Below, piece after piece: positions 1 to 9,448 of a DNA stretch of 64,000 nucleotides. The notes beneath the pieces are model-generated. The model ran no database searches. It was given only the letters and a program-made list of their open reading frames with translations, and was not told the DNA's origin. Both the position numbers and the translations under genes were made by a program. Position 1 is the first letter of the stretch. Each line of letters opens with the position of its first letter. The stretch lies in contig NZ_FMYK01000003.1 in the NCBI RefSeq assembly GCF_900096915.1, positions 124,001 to 188,000 on the forward strand, read 5' to 3'. The DNA comes from Acinetobacter marinus. Its GTDB lineage: Bacteria > Pseudomonadota > Gammaproteobacteria > Pseudomonadales > Moraxellaceae.

Positions 1-163
1 ATTTCCCGTCTTTGAAATCGTTGATAATTTTTTCACCCTGAAAATATGCTTTCAGATTTTTCTGGTAATTGTTGTTACTCAGATTAAAAAAATAACTGAT
101 AGAAAGCCCCATACTGATTAATATCAGCATCGGGACTAGGCTTTTGAATAATGTTTTATCCAT
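1..163 (-). CDS. Partial small membrane-anchored protein, unknown function
   Basis: The first 54 codons of a leftward gene are visible; the rest lies outside the window. The start ATG at 163 has GAGGA five bases upstream. The protein begins with a short charged stretch (MDKTLF) followed by a hydrophobic segment at about residues 8-26, then a polar Asn/Lys-rich region, so it is probably anchored in the inner membrane facing the periplasm. It follows the next gene upstream (216-794) by 52 bp on the same strand, and both share the same layout (short N-terminal anchor, soluble remainder), so they are probably co-transcribed. No family recognised. Confidence 0.6.
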   Translation of the reverse strand, partial: MDKTLFKSLVPMLILISMGLSISYFFNLSNNNYQKNLKAYFQGEKIINDFKDGK

Positions 164-215
164 TTTATCCTCGTACTTAATATTGCTCATCCACATTGAT
201 TAAAAGCCAAGTTGA

Positions 216-794
216 CTAAAAGCCACGTTCTTCTTGTCGGTTTCTTGCCTCAGCTTCGGCTAAGCCTTGGGCATTTGGTTGCGGCTGATTCGCCTGTACT
301 TCCTCTAATGTTTTCGGCTCAAACTTAGAGTCTTTGATGGCACGGAGCTCGTCAATATTGTCGCATTGATCCATTTTCTGTGAGACCTGTAGGATGGTCT
401 GTCCAAGATTATTTTTGATAAAGTATTGAAATTCAACAGCATCTTTTTCATTGACGTTGAGCGCAGCATTACGGTACAGCGCTGTGTTTGTTTTAAGTCC
501 ATTTAATGTACCACAGCTAAATTTCTTTAAAAATGCAGATGATCCTTCAGGTGCGTCAGTTTGTTCGTAATCAACCAAACGAATGTCGATTGAGAAAATC
601 GGATATTGATTGTAAAACTCCGCTTTGGACTGATGATCAAGAAAGGGCATTAAACGTTGCACAGCAGAACCACTTGGAATAGCGATGTTGCTTTTATGAA
701 TTTGCTTTTCTTGTTGAATTAACTTGTATTTTGGATAACCATAAACCCCAAGCGCAACTAAGCAAAGCAGGATAAAAATAATTTTAAAGTTCAT
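216..794 (-). CDS. Hypothetical membrane-anchored protein (192 aa)
   Basis: The protein starts with a single hydrophobic segment (residues about 4-20, IIFILLCLVALGVYGY) followed by a soluble domain of about 170 residues and a C-terminal tail rich in Gln, Ala, Glu and Arg (residues about 165-192). The arrangement suggests a signal anchor with a periplasmic domain. Two cysteines in the soluble part (in SCGTL and DQCDN) could form a disulphide. I do not recognise a family. The ribosome binding site is weak. It appears to head a small leftward unit with the partial gene at 1-163. Confidence 0.6.
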   Translation of the reverse strand: MNFKIIFILLCLVALGVYGYPKYKLIQQEKQIHKSNIAIPSGSAVQRLMPFLDHQSKAEFYNQYPIFSIDIRLVDYEQTDAPEGSSAFLKKFSCGTLNGLKTNTALYRNAALNVNEKDAVEFQYFIKNNLGQTILQVSQKMDQCDNIDELRAIKDSKFEPKTLEEVQANQPQPNAQGLAEAEARNRQEERGF

Positions 795-971
795 TAGAAA
801 AAATATGAAGTCATTTGAATTTATTTTAAGTTAACAAAAAAATACAATACACACAAGATTTGTACATCAATTTGTGTAAACCATTTTTAATGGTGATTGA
901 TTCTACACAGTGCATGTTGTTTTGGTGTGCTGAAATGTCAACAGCTCTCATATTTAAAAAAACTAAAATGT

Positions 972-1000
972 AAAAGAGTCATTATGACAATGACTCTTTT
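972..1000 (-). terminator. Rho-independent terminator of the alkylsulfatase gene
   Basis: A perfect 12-bp stem (AAAAGAGTCATT / AATGACTCTTTT) with the 5-base loop ATGAC lies 12 bp beyond the stop of the leftward gene at 1012. Read leftward, the stem ends in TTTT and is followed by ACATTTTAG. Confidence 0.75.
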
Positions 1001-1011
1001 ACTGCGGATGT

Positions 1012-2988
1012 TTAAGGCGTCACGATATTAAATAAGAACGGGAAGGTATCTAACATTCCAAGGAATTCCTGAAATGCATTCGCATCACCACTAATCTTCA
1101 ATGAGCCATTCTGAGCAGCTTGAGCAAGGGTGAGTTTACCGTTTTGGATATCGTCTAATGTGGATTTGTCCAAGACCAAAGTTGCTGTCGGTGATTCAAC
1201 TTCTTTACCATAATTCAATACCGCATTTTCCAAAGACAAACCGTAGTTTTCTTTTAGATCAGGGAATTCGATGTTGAAATACATCTTTTTACCTGCTGCT
1301 TTAGGTCCATTTAGACGCACTGCTAGATAGTCAAATAGCATATCTGGTGTCATGGCGCTAATGGTATCAGGGCTAGATGAGCTTACCCCGCCAGAGATTG
1401 GTGTGCCGTTGCGCAGTTCATACGCCCCTTCAAGATATACTGAGCGCCAAGTACCCGCTTCTGCTTGGAATCCAAGTTGTTCATATGCATCGGCAAGTAG
1501 GTTTTTGGCAGCAGTATTATTCGGATCAGCAAAGACAACTTGTTTGAGCGCCTCAGCTACCCAGCGGTATTCACCTTTATCATAGTCGGCTTTCGCTTTG
1601 CTCATTACTGCACTTGCACCGCCCATATATTCCACGTATTTTTTTGCAGCATCAGCAGGAGGGAGGTCATTCAGACTGGATGGGTTTGCGTCATACCAAC
1701 CCATGTAGCGCTGATAAACTGCGCGTGAATTATGTCGAAGCGTTCCGTAATAGCCGCGATTTGGCCAGAACTTATCAAGTTCATCAGGCAGATGAATCAT
1801 TTCGGAGATTTCTTTACTGGTATATCCTTTGTTCAGAAGATTGACAGATTGATCGTGAGTATACTTATAAACATCACGTTGTTTTTTGAAGTAATCTACA
1901 ACTTTTTCATTACCCCACATTGGCCAGTGGTGACTCTGGAATTTTACTTGGACATCTTTGCCATACATGTCGATGGTTTCATTTAAGTATTTTGACCATA
2001 CCAGTGGATCACGGACTTGTGCACCACGTAATGTTAAGACGTTATGCATGGTATTGGTTGTATTTTCAGCCATCCATAGTGCGTTCCACTCAGGGAACCA
2101 TGTATTCATCTCGGCAGGTGCTTCGGTACCTGGTGTCATTTGGAATTCCATTTTAACGCCATCAACAGTCATGGTTTCGCCTGTTTTTTTGATGGTGTCT
2201 GTTGGTGCAATTAGAGTCACGTTACCGACTGGATTGGTCTGTCCCAAACCTGCGTTGACGCCGCCAGTTGCGCTTCGTGGCAATAGTGCGCCATACATGA
2301 AAATCGCACGACGGCTCATTGCATTACCTGCAATGACCATTTCGCTAACAGCGTGCTCCAAGAATCCTTCTGGCGCAATGATTTTTACCTTACCAGACTT
2401 TACATCAGCTTCATCAACGATCCCTTTGACACCAGCGTAGTGATCGACATGGGAGTGACTATAAATGACTGCTTTAATCGGACGTTTGCCTAAATTTTTT
2501 GTCACTAAGTCATAGGCGGCTTTCGCTGTTTCAGATGCTGTGCCTGGATCAAATACAATCCAGCCAGTTTTCCCTTTGACAAAGGTAATATTAGAAATAT
2601 CATAACCACGCACCTGGAAAATATTGTCGGTCACTTTGAACAGACCATATTGGACGTTGAGCTGTGCATTACGCCATAAACTCGGGTTCACTGTGGCGGG
2701 TGCAGGCTTGTCCATTCCAATAAATTTGGTATAGCTATCCATATCCCACACGACATTGCCCTTGGCATCCTTGATAATCAGTGACTCAGGCTTATCGATA
2801 AGCCCTCTTGTGGCATCTTTAAAATCTTCAGTATCGTTAAAAGGTAGGCTACGAATTACCTCATTATTTGCTTTAATGGTCGCAGCAGTTGCTTGACCTT
2901 GCGCCAAACTATCTGCACTCACAAATAATGATGTTGTAGTGAGTATTGCTAGGAGAACGTTGTGTTTTTTACCATATCGATATTCCAC
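1012..2988 (-). CDS. Exported alkylsulfatase, SdsA1/BDS1-type metallo-beta-lactamase fold
   Basis: Probable zinc-dependent type III alkyl sulfatase that cleaves primary alkyl sulfates such as SDS into alcohol and sulfate. Residues 1-30 form a signal peptide (basic n-region, hydrophobic VLLAILTTTSLFV, cleavage near SLAQ). The metallo-beta-lactamase zinc motif HSHVDHYAG is at residues 178-186, and the family-typical stretch TMHNVLTLRGAQVRD plus SHHWPMWG follow further on. The middle part corresponds to the alkylsulfatase dimerisation domain and the C-terminal ~120 residues to the SCP2-like domain. At 658 aa it has the family length. The start codon is GTG with AAAAAGG directly abutting it, which is an unusual context; no in-frame ATG is available upstream. 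A monocistronic gene. Substrate range is inferred from family only. Confidence 0.88.
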   Translation of the reverse strand: MEYRYGKKHNVLLAILTTTSLFVSADSLAQGQATAATIKANNEVIRSLPFNDTEDFKDATRGLIDKPESLIIKDAKGNVVWDMDSYTKFIGMDKPAPATVNPSLWRNAQLNVQYGLFKVTDNIFQVRGYDISNITFVKGKTGWIVFDPGTASETAKAAYDLVTKNLGKRPIKAVIYSHSHVDHYAGVKGIVDEADVKSGKVKIIAPEGFLEHAVSEMVIAGNAMSRRAIFMYGALLPRSATGGVNAGLGQTNPVGNVTLIAPTDTIKKTGETMTVDGVKMEFQMTPGTEAPAEMNTWFPEWNALWMAENTTNTMHNVLTLRGAQVRDPLVWSKYLNETIDMYGKDVQVKFQSHHWPMWGNEKVVDYFKKQRDVYKYTHDQSVNLLNKGYTSKEISEMIHLPDELDKFWPNRGYYGTLRHNSRAVYQRYMGWYDANPSSLNDLPPADAAKKYVEYMGGASAVMSKAKADYDKGEYRWVAEALKQVVFADPNNTAAKNLLADAYEQLGFQAEAGTWRSVYLEGAYELRNGTPISGGVSSSSPDTISAMTPDMLFDYLAVRLNGPKAAGKKMYFNIEFPDLKENYGLSLENAVLNYGKEVESPTATLVLDKSTLDDIQNGKLTLAQAAQNGSLKISGDANAFQEFLGMLDTFPFLFNIVTP

Positions 2989-3538
2989 CCTTTTTGTAAA
3001 CTTCGTAAGTGATTCTATGTAAGGTTGTACCTTGTGTATATTTATAGCATCTTTCTATATTTTTATGTGTTTAATCTCAGAATATTTCATAATAAATTAG
3101 TCGTAGTTAATAGGGTTTTATTCTAATTAATTGATTTAATTGTAAATTAATTAAATTTATTAATCTTGACTTTTTTAAATACTTTAAAGTGTAAGGTGTT
3201 GATTTTAACCATATAATAATCACTTTTTAAATTTTCTAAAAAAAATATAAGTTCCGTGTTATCGGTGCTCGGAAATAAAGACAAATCCTTATATGGGATA
3301 TAAAAGCAGGCGTACAATTGTTATTAAAAAATTATGATGCAAAGTAGCATGATGGTTGGCTATTTTTTTAATCTTAGAAATACTCATATGTCACCATTTT
3401 TAATAAGGTGGATTCTATTGTTAGTTCAATTAAATTTAATTGGGGTATCATTAAACCCATTCGAGTTGGAGTCGAATGGGGTGAAGTTGCCTATGCTTTG
3501 TTTGCTTTTGAAAGATGTGAATCTTGGTACTCAACTAC
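2989..3538. other. AT-rich intergenic region between alkylsulfatase and ilvA
   Basis: About 550 bp, strongly AT-rich between 3050 and 3330, separating two leftward genes. The right part holds the probable ilvA terminator (3456-3480). A GTG-initiated frame from 3408 to 3557 could encode 49 residues (starting VDSIVSSIKFNW, ending YSTTYFKNN) of protein-like composition, but it lacks a convincing ribosome binding site and overlaps the ilvA 3' end, so I do not call it a gene. The left part presumably carries the alkylsulfatase promoter; no clear -35/-10 pair stands out. Confidence 0.5.
3456..3480 (-). terminator. Probable ilvA terminator hairpin
   Basis: A perfect 9-bp inverted repeat (CCCATTCGA / TCGAATGGG, 7-base loop) lies 58 bp downstream of the ilvA stop. 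Read leftward it is followed by TTTAAT, a short T-tract, so termination efficiency may be moderate. Confidence 0.5.
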
Positions 3539-5101
3539 TTACTTTAAAAATAATTGATAACCCAAATTATGAGTGATTTCCTCAAATGGATAATTGATCT
3601 GTTCCAAAGTCTTGAGCAAGCTGTCTTGAGCTTCATTTTCTTGAGTTGCGGTTTGATGTGAGTTTTTACCTGCTTGAAGTCCCATGAGTACACGACCTTC
3701 TGCCGCACCATGATTACGATAGTGGAATAGGCTAATATTATGTTCAGGCCCCAGACTTTCTAAGAAGCGGAGTAACGCACCTGGGCGCTCAGGAAACGAT
3801 ACACGGAACAAGCGTTCATCAGGCAAATGACCGTGACCACCGATCAAATAACGAATATGCAATTTGGCAATTTCATCATCAGATAAATCCACCACTTGAT
3901 AATCGGCTTGCAGTTGCTCGAAGATTTCTTGACGTTCGATGTCGCCATTTTTCAGGCTAATACCGACGAAGACTTGCGCCTTTTCACTGCCGTTGTAGCG
4001 ATAGTTAAATTCGGTAATATTACGACCTTGCAAGGCACGACAGAAAGCTAGGAATGCACCTTTTTGCTCAGGTAATGTCACGGCATAGACTGCTTCACGA
4101 TGTTCACCAAGCTCAGTGCGCTCAGCAATAAAGCGTAGGCGATCAAAATTCATATTGGCACCGCAAACGATCGACACCATATTTTTATTTTCAATTTTAT
4201 GCTGTGCCACGTATTTTTTAATTCCAGCCAGCGCCATCGCACCTGATGGTTCAACGATACTGCGATTTTCATCATAAGTATCTTTGATCGCCGCACAGAT
4301 TTCATCGGTATTCACGGTCACAACGTCAGGCTCAATGATCTTTCCTGAACCATCAGATTTATCCAATTGCAAGACTTCAAACGGCAATTCACCAATCTGC
4401 GCAACCGCTGTACCATCTGCGAATAAACCGACATGCGGTAAAATGGCGCGTTGTCCTGTTTCAAGCGCGAGTTTTAAACATGCGGATTCTTCATATTCCA
4501 CTGCAACGACTTTGACATGCGGCGCAACATCACCAAGATAAGCTGCCACACCAGCGATCAGACCACCACCACCGACAGCGACGAAAACGTAATCCACATC
4601 ACGCCACTGACGGATCAGTTCGTTGGCAATGGTGCCTTGTCCTGCGATGACCAGTTCATCATCATAGGGTGGGATAAAGGTCAGTCCATCATCTTCCGCA
4701 CGTTGCTTGGCATATTTATTAGAAATATCAAAGCTATCACCATGCAAAACCACGGTACCACCAAGACGCTTCACCGCTTCGACTTTGATGTCGGGTGTGG
4801 TGGTTGGCATGACGATGATCGCAGGAATACCGAGCTTCTGACCAGATAGCGCTACGCCTTGCGCATGGTTACCTGCTGAAGCGCAGATCACACCTTTATC
4901 CAGTTGTGATTTTGGCAATTGGCTGATGCGATTGTATGCGCCACGCAACTTAAATGAAAAAACTGGTTGTAAATCTTCACGTTTAAAGCGAATGTTGTTA
5001 TTCAGTCTTTGGCTAATTTTCGGAGCAATCTCGAGTGGGGATTCGATGGCAACATCATAAACAGTTGCTTGTAAAATTTGTCTAACCCAACGAGACAGCA
5101 T
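3539..5101 (-). CDS. ilvA: Threonine ammonia-lyase (threonine deaminase), biosynthetic
   Basis: PLP enzyme that converts L-threonine to 2-oxobutanoate and ammonia, the first step of isoleucine synthesis. The PLP lysine is in FSFKLRGAYN (Lys51); SAGNHAQGVA and the phosphate-binding glycine loop GGGGLIAGVA follow, as in fold-type II PLP enzymes. The C-terminal ~190 residues contain two ACT-like repeats (around AVTLPEQKGAFLAFCRAL and RVSFPERPGALLRFLESL), which marks the long, isoleucine-inhibited biosynthetic form; the length of 520 aa fits. It faces rpiA across 118 bp, an arrangement common in Acinetobacter and Pseudomonas. Confidence 0.96.
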   Translation of the reverse strand: MLSRWVRQILQATVYDVAIESPLEIAPKISQRLNNNIRFKREDLQPVFSFKLRGAYNRISQLPKSQLDKGVICASAGNHAQGVALSGQKLGIPAIIVMPTTTPDIKVEAVKRLGGTVVLHGDSFDISNKYAKQRAEDDGLTFIPPYDDELVIAGQGTIANELIRQWRDVDYVFVAVGGGGLIAGVAAYLGDVAPHVKVVAVEYEESACLKLALETGQRAILPHVGLFADGTAVAQIGELPFEVLQLDKSDGSGKIIEPDVVTVNTDEICAAIKDTYDENRSIVEPSGAMALAGIKKYVAQHKIENKNMVSIVCGANMNFDRLRFIAERTELGEHREAVYAVTLPEQKGAFLAFCRALQGRNITEFNYRYNGSEKAQVFVGISLKNGDIERQEIFEQLQADYQVVDLSDDEIAKLHIRYLIGGHGHLPDERLFRVSFPERPGALLRFLESLGPEHNISLFHYRNHGAAEGRVLMGLQAGKNSHQTATQENEAQDSLLKTLEQINYPFEEITHNLGYQLFLK

Positions 5102-5219
5102 GACATTCTTCCAAATTTAACAGTAAAATATGCGCCATTGTAGCAAATCAGAGTTCATTGCGCTGAAGATTTGCTAGAATTCTAAAATCCAATCGCAAAT
5201 CATGTAGCAGAGACTCAAG

Positions 5220-5891
5220 ATGACTTTATATGCGTCGCAAGATGACAAAAAACGTGCAGCCGCAGAAGCTGCTATTCAGCACCTGCCAAAAGGTGGCATC
5301 TTAGGAGTGGGCACAGGCAGCACCGTCAATTTTTTGATTGATTTATTGCCAGAGTTACAACTTGAAGCGGCTGTGTCGAGCTCGAAAGCGACCGAAGAAC
5401 GCCTGAAAAAGCTCGGCATAGAAGTGGTCGATCTCAATCATGTTGGCGGTTTGGATGCTTATGTGGATGGCGCCGATGAGATTGATCGTCATCTGCATAT
5501 GATCAAAGGTGGCGGTGCGGCGCTAACCCGTGAAAAAATCGTAGCATCTACCGCAAAGCAGTTTATCTGTATTGTCGATGATTCAAAATGGGTGACACAG
5601 CTTGGTCGTGAGTTTCCGTTACCTGTGGAAGTGATTCCGATGGCACGCTCGGCGGTTGCACGTAAATTGGTGACATTGGGTGGTGATCCTGCATATCGTG
5701 AAGGTGTGGTGACGGATAATGGTAATGTGATTTTGGATGTGTATAACTTAAATATTCTCAATGCCTTAGAACTAGAACTCACCATCAATAATATTCCAGG
5801 TGTGGTGACTAATGGTATCTTTGCACAAAATGCAGCGAACATTGCCATTGTGGCGACGGACAACGGCATTGAAGTCAGAAAACCCGAATAA
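5220..5891 (+). CDS. rpiA: Ribose-5-phosphate isomerase A
   Basis: Interconverts ribose-5-phosphate and ribulose-5-phosphate in the non-oxidative pentose phosphate pathway. The family motifs are all present: GVGTGSTVNFLID (phosphate-binding loop), VDGADEID with the catalytic acids, and KGGGAALTREKIV. The length of 223 aa equals the usual one. It is divergent from ilvA and is followed after 19 bp by the YgjP-type protease gene, with which it may be co-transcribed. The other pentose-phosphate gene rpe lies 20 kb away in this window. Confidence 0.97.
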   Translation: MTLYASQDDKKRAAAEAAIQHLPKGGILGVGTGSTVNFLIDLLPELQLEAAVSSSKATEERLKKLGIEVVDLNHVGGLDAYVDGADEIDRHLHMIKGGGAALTREKIVASTAKQFICIVDDSKWVTQLGREFPLPVEVIPMARSAVARKLVTLGGDPAYREGVVTDNGNVILDVYNLNILNALELELTINNIPGVVTNGIFAQNAANIAIVATDNGIEVRKPE

Positions 5892-5910
5892 CTGTACTGC
5901 GACATAGCGA

Positions 5911-6660
5911 ATGTTTGACATTCTAAATCCAAGCCTAAATCAGCGCCGAAATCAAAGCCACGCTCAGGTTTTTAGCACCTTGCCAGAAATTCACATGGTT
6001 AGACATGCGCGTGCCAAGCGTCTGAAACTGGCTGTTTCAGCGCAAGGCATTCGGCTGACTGTGCCGCCGTATGCGACTAAACGTCAGGTGCAAGATTTTC
6101 TGGCGCAGAGTCAAAGCTGGCTGGAACAGACATGGCAAAAACAACAATTACTCATTTCGCAAAAGGCAGAACAATTTGCGCAAATAGAATTACCAACGAC
6201 TTTGCATGTAAACTTTTTCCCGAAGACCATTCGTGTTGACTATCAAGATATGACCCGTGCGTTTAAATGGTCGGAAAACGAATCACGTTTAATCGTCAAT
6301 GCGGATCATGCCGAGAAAGCATTAACTCAGTTTATATTTCAATTTGCCAAGCAGATTTTACCCGAGCCGTTATATTCCTTTGCCAAAATGCATCAGCGCA
6401 AGGTCAATGCACTGCGTATTAGTAAAGCCAAAACCCGCTGGGGCAGTTGTAGTAGTGATCAACGTATCATGCTCCATGCGGGATTATTGCTGATGCCATT
6501 AGAGAGTGCGGAATATGTGATTTTGCATGAGCTTGCGCATACGATTCACATGCATCATCAAGCCAGTTTTTGGCAACAACTTGAGCTGTGGTGTCCACAA
6601 GCAAAACAAAAGCAAAAAAACCTCAAACAATATCGCTTACCGCATTGGTGGAGCGCATAA
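5911..6660 (+). CDS. YgjP/DUF45-type zinc metalloprotease domain protein
   Basis: The C-terminal half carries the features of the YgjP-like metallopeptidase family (formerly DUF45): TRWGSCSSDQRIMLHAGLLL at about 175-194, then the zinc motif HELAH at residues 206-210 followed by MHHQASFW, in which a further metal ligand is expected. The N-terminal ~100 residues include the family's RHARAKRLKLAVSAQGIRL stretch. The protein has no signal peptide or membrane segment, so it is cytoplasmic. Substrate unknown. It starts 19 bp after rpiA. Confidence 0.85.
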   Translation: MFDILNPSLNQRRNQSHAQVFSTLPEIHMVRHARAKRLKLAVSAQGIRLTVPPYATKRQVQDFLAQSQSWLEQTWQKQQLLISQKAEQFAQIELPTTLHVNFFPKTIRVDYQDMTRAFKWSENESRLIVNADHAEKALTQFIFQFAKQILPEPLYSFAKMHQRKVNALRISKAKTRWGSCSSDQRIMLHAGLLLMPLESAEYVILHELAHTIHMHHQASFWQQLELWCPQAKQKQKNLKQYRLPHWWSA

Positions 6661-6670
6661 ACGGCTAAAG

Positions 6671-6703
6671 AAAAAAGCAATCATCAATGCATTGATGATT
6701 GCT
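6671..6703 (-). terminator. Terminator of the lipoprotein gene, 28-bp perfect palindrome
   Basis: A perfect palindrome at 6676-6703 (arms AGCAATCATCAA / TTGATGATTGCT around TGCA) is followed leftward by TTTTTTCTTT. It terminates the leftward gene ending at 6727 and separates it from the convergent gene ending at 6660. Confidence 0.8.
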
Positions 6704-6726
6704 AGTATGAAAAAAGTTTAAAGATT

Positions 6727-8229
6727 TTAACTACAAGACTGAATATCATCATCGTCAAAACTTAAATCCTGTAATGATGGGAATTTATTTTGACTATTGC
6801 CCGTATGCGCATCGACGATCTGCGCATTTTTCACTTCGAGCTGGATAAAGTGAGGCGGAATGATTTCGCCAGCACCGATATTGAGCAGATACGATTGCGT
6901 TGCTGTATCTAGGCGAAGTAAGTTATCACTTTGGTCACGGTTGATTTGTCCAATGATGACTTTATTGCCTTTGCTGAGCGTCACGTCACCACTGGCTAGG
7001 ATTTCGATCTGACAGTTTTGTACCTTGTGCGTGCCAATCAAGTATTCGATTTGGCTGCGCTCTGTGCCTGTATCATCGGCGTTGAGTCCTTGTAGACATG
7101 GATAAGCACTGCTGGTGCAAGTTGCATTCCCTGTAAAGCCAAACGCAGGACGATAGTCACCCGCACCAAACCAGCGGTAGATGGTGCTCGAGTTGCCAAA
7201 AATCTCAGTTTGGTAATAATCCATATCGCTCAGTAGTTCAAAACCATCCGTATTGGTAATTTGTTGATAACTTTGTGTGGCGTAGTCTAAAGTGGCTTGT
7301 TTTAAATCTTCGCCAAAGCTACGCCGAATCGTTGCTTGGACTGCACCGATGTCCTCAAGGCTATTCTTGCTTGGATCGGTATTTCTCGGCGCATCCACCA
7401 ATTTTTGAAAGGTGCTGTCATCGCCTTGAATCGTGCGCCCATCTAAAGAGCCATCACGTAAATCGATCCCGATATTGGTGGCAAGTTCAACATAATTATT
7501 CACACTATTGGGATAGCGCTGTTGCCAGAGGTTGAGCATGCCAAGCCCCAGCATGGTATTGACGTAGTTCTTTTCATTTTTGGAATCATAGCTGAGCGCC
7601 CTGATACTTTGACTATGGCTAAATTTGGTGAAATTGGTCAGGTTAAATGCCTGATTAAAAACGGTATTAACCTCAGTCACGGATTTACTAATGTGTTTTG
7701 ATTCAATCAAATCCCAATCGGGCGCACTAAAATCCAAATTGCCAGCACGCAAGATGGTCCGTTGATAGACCGCTTCTGAAAGCGGGGACAACACAATACT
7801 TAAATTATTTTTCATGGTGTTGACCGCATGCAATGTCCCTTGGAAGGGCACATCAGTTTGCTTAATTGGGTCAAACATGGTGCTACTATCATTGCCGATC
7901 AGCTCAACCACCAGCACTTTATTCAGCTCGGATTGTGCAACGTCAATGTCTGCTGTCTCAAAACCAGTAAAATTTGACTGACTATAGATTGGATCAGACT
8001 TTCCAGCCAGATACACTTTGAGTGTGGCATTTTTGACATGCATGGGTATCAGCACATTCATGCTGACGGTATCTTCTGCAGGCTGTTCGGTGTCAGTAGA
8101 ATTATCCTGACTCCGTGAGGTGCCAGAACCGCCACCACCACATGCCATCAGTGTGGCACAGCACAGGGCGATACTTAAATGACGTAGTGAGGACATCGTC
8201 ATTACATCTTTTGTTGTTTTCGAAGGCAT
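6727..8229 (-). CDS. Hypothetical lipoprotein (500 aa)
   Basis: An N-terminal lipoprotein signal is visible: hydrophobic segment HLSIALCCATLMA with the lipobox LMAC, so Cys30 becomes the lipidated residue, followed by a flexible GGGGSGTS linker. An internal ATG at residue 10 or 12 would give a shorter, more typical signal. The remaining ~470 residues contain no motif I recognise; the region around residues 365-395 (NATCTSSAYPCLQGLN) has two Cys likely to form a disulphide. Asp after the +1 position is absent (Gly at +2), which favours outer-membrane sorting by the usual rule. Monocistronic, divergent from argC. Confidence 0.75.
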   Translation of the reverse strand: MPSKTTKDVMTMSSLRHLSIALCCATLMACGGGGSGTSRSQDNSTDTEQPAEDTVSMNVLIPMHVKNATLKVYLAGKSDPIYSQSNFTGFETADIDVAQSELNKVLVVELIGNDSSTMFDPIKQTDVPFQGTLHAVNTMKNNLSIVLSPLSEAVYQRTILRAGNLDFSAPDWDLIESKHISKSVTEVNTVFNQAFNLTNFTKFSHSQSIRALSYDSKNEKNYVNTMLGLGMLNLWQQRYPNSVNNYVELATNIGIDLRDGSLDGRTIQGDDSTFQKLVDAPRNTDPSKNSLEDIGAVQATIRRSFGEDLKQATLDYATQSYQQITNTDGFELLSDMDYYQTEIFGNSSTIYRWFGAGDYRPAFGFTGNATCTSSAYPCLQGLNADDTGTERSQIEYLIGTHKVQNCQIEILASGDVTLSKGNKVIIGQINRDQSDNLLRLDTATQSYLLNIGAGEIIPPHFIQLEVKNAQIVDAHTGNSQNKFPSLQDLSFDDDDIQSCS

Positions 8230-8386
8230 CCGCGCGCTCCATTGCTTTTATGTAAAAATCCTTATGGCAGTATTAAAAAGTAAAAAAAACTATTCGTCTA
8301 GTCCAATCCTTGATTTTGTTTCTTGCGAAATTTTGTCATACTACGCTGTTCAAGCAAAACACAACACCAAAGATGAGGTAAGCGCT

Positions 8387-9448
8387 GTGATTAATGTGGG
8401 TATTGTAGGTGGTACAGGCTATACAGGGATTGAATTAATCCGTTTGTTATTACAGCATCCACAAGCTCGAATCAAAATGCTCACCTCGCGTACCGAAGCA
8501 GGTGTCAAAGTTGCGGAAATGTTTCCGAGTCTGCGTGGCGTATTGGATTTGGCGTTTAGCCCTTTAGATATTGCAGAGTTGAAAACTTGTGATGTGGTAT
8601 TTTTTGCGACGCCGCATGGCGTAGCGATGAAACATGCTCAAGACTTGGTTGATGCGGGTGTTAAGGTCATCGACTTAGCCGCAGATTTTCGTTTGCAAGA
8701 TTTGGCGCAATTTGAAAAATGGTACGGCATGCAACATGATTGCCCAGAATTATTAAAACAATCTGCCTATGGTTTGTCTGAACTGAATCGTGAAAAAATC
8801 AAAACTGCGTCTGTGGTGGGTAATCCAGGATGCTACCCAACCACAGTTCAGCTTGGTTTAGCACCACTGTTAAAAACTGAGTTAAAGTCTGAACAATCTT
8901 TAATTTCGTTTGAAAATATTATCGTCGATGCCAAATCAGGCGTATCTGGTGCAGGGCGTAAAGCTAGTATGGGCATGATCTATACTGAAAATACCGACAA
9001 TTTCAAAGCCTATGGCGTGGCTGGGCATCGTCATCATCCTGAGATCGTGGAAGCCTTAGAAAATATTTCAGGGCAAAAGGGTGCTTTTGAGAGTCTGACC
9101 TTTGTGCCACATTTGGTGCCGATGATTCGTGGCATGCTCAGCACTATTTATGTCAATCTGACGGATGCGGGTCAGCAGGCAGATCTACAAACATTGTTTG
9201 AGCAATTTTATCAAGATGAAGCCTTTGTCGATGTGATGCCAGCGGGCAGTCAGCCTGAAACACGTAGTGTACGTGGCGCCAATTATCTACGCATTGCACT
9301 TTATCAACCAAGTCCAAAGCGTTTAGTGATCGTGGTTGCACAGGATAATTTGGTCAAAGGTGCATCGGGTCAAGCGATCCAAAATATGAACATCATGTTT
9401 GGTTTAGAGGAAGGTTTAGGGCTACAGTCGATTGGACTTTTACCGTAA
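8387..9448 (+). CDS. argC: N-acetyl-gamma-glutamyl-phosphate reductase
   Basis: NADPH-dependent reduction of N-acetylglutamyl phosphate in arginine biosynthesis. The N-terminal NAD(P) loop GIVGGTGYTGIEL begins at residue 5, the catalytic cysteine is Cys149 in VGNPGCYPT, and SGVSGAGRKA follows. The open frame extends upstream to 8264, but I place the start at the GTG at 8387: it has GAGGT 8 bp upstream, and it gives 353 aa, the family length, whereas the longer form adds 41 residues with no homologous counterpart. Followed by the DUF6776-like gene after 161 bp. Confidence 0.93.
   Translation: MINVGIVGGTGYTGIELIRLLLQHPQARIKMLTSRTEAGVKVAEMFPSLRGVLDLAFSPLDIAELKTCDVVFFATPHGVAMKHAQDLVDAGVKVIDLAADFRLQDLAQFEKWYGMQHDCPELLKQSAYGLSELNREKIKTASVVGNPGCYPTTVQLGLAPLLKTELKSEQSLISFENIIVDAKSGVSGAGRKASMGMIYTENTDNFKAYGVAGHRHHPEIVEALENISGQKGAFESLTFVPHLVPMIRGMLSTIYVNLTDAGQQADLQTLFEQFYQDEAFVDVMPAGSQPETRSVRGANYLRIALYQPSPKRLVIVVAQDNLVKGASGQAIQNMNIMFGLEEGLGLQSIGLLP

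Noticed and set aside
3334..3576. 80-aa frame on the + strand left of ilvA
   Set aside because: No usable ribosome binding site, overlaps the ilvA 3' end, and its composition (many Leu/Met/Asn) follows the AT-rich DNA.
5489..5932. 147-aa frame antisense to rpiA
   Set aside because: Shadow frame on a well-conserved gene.
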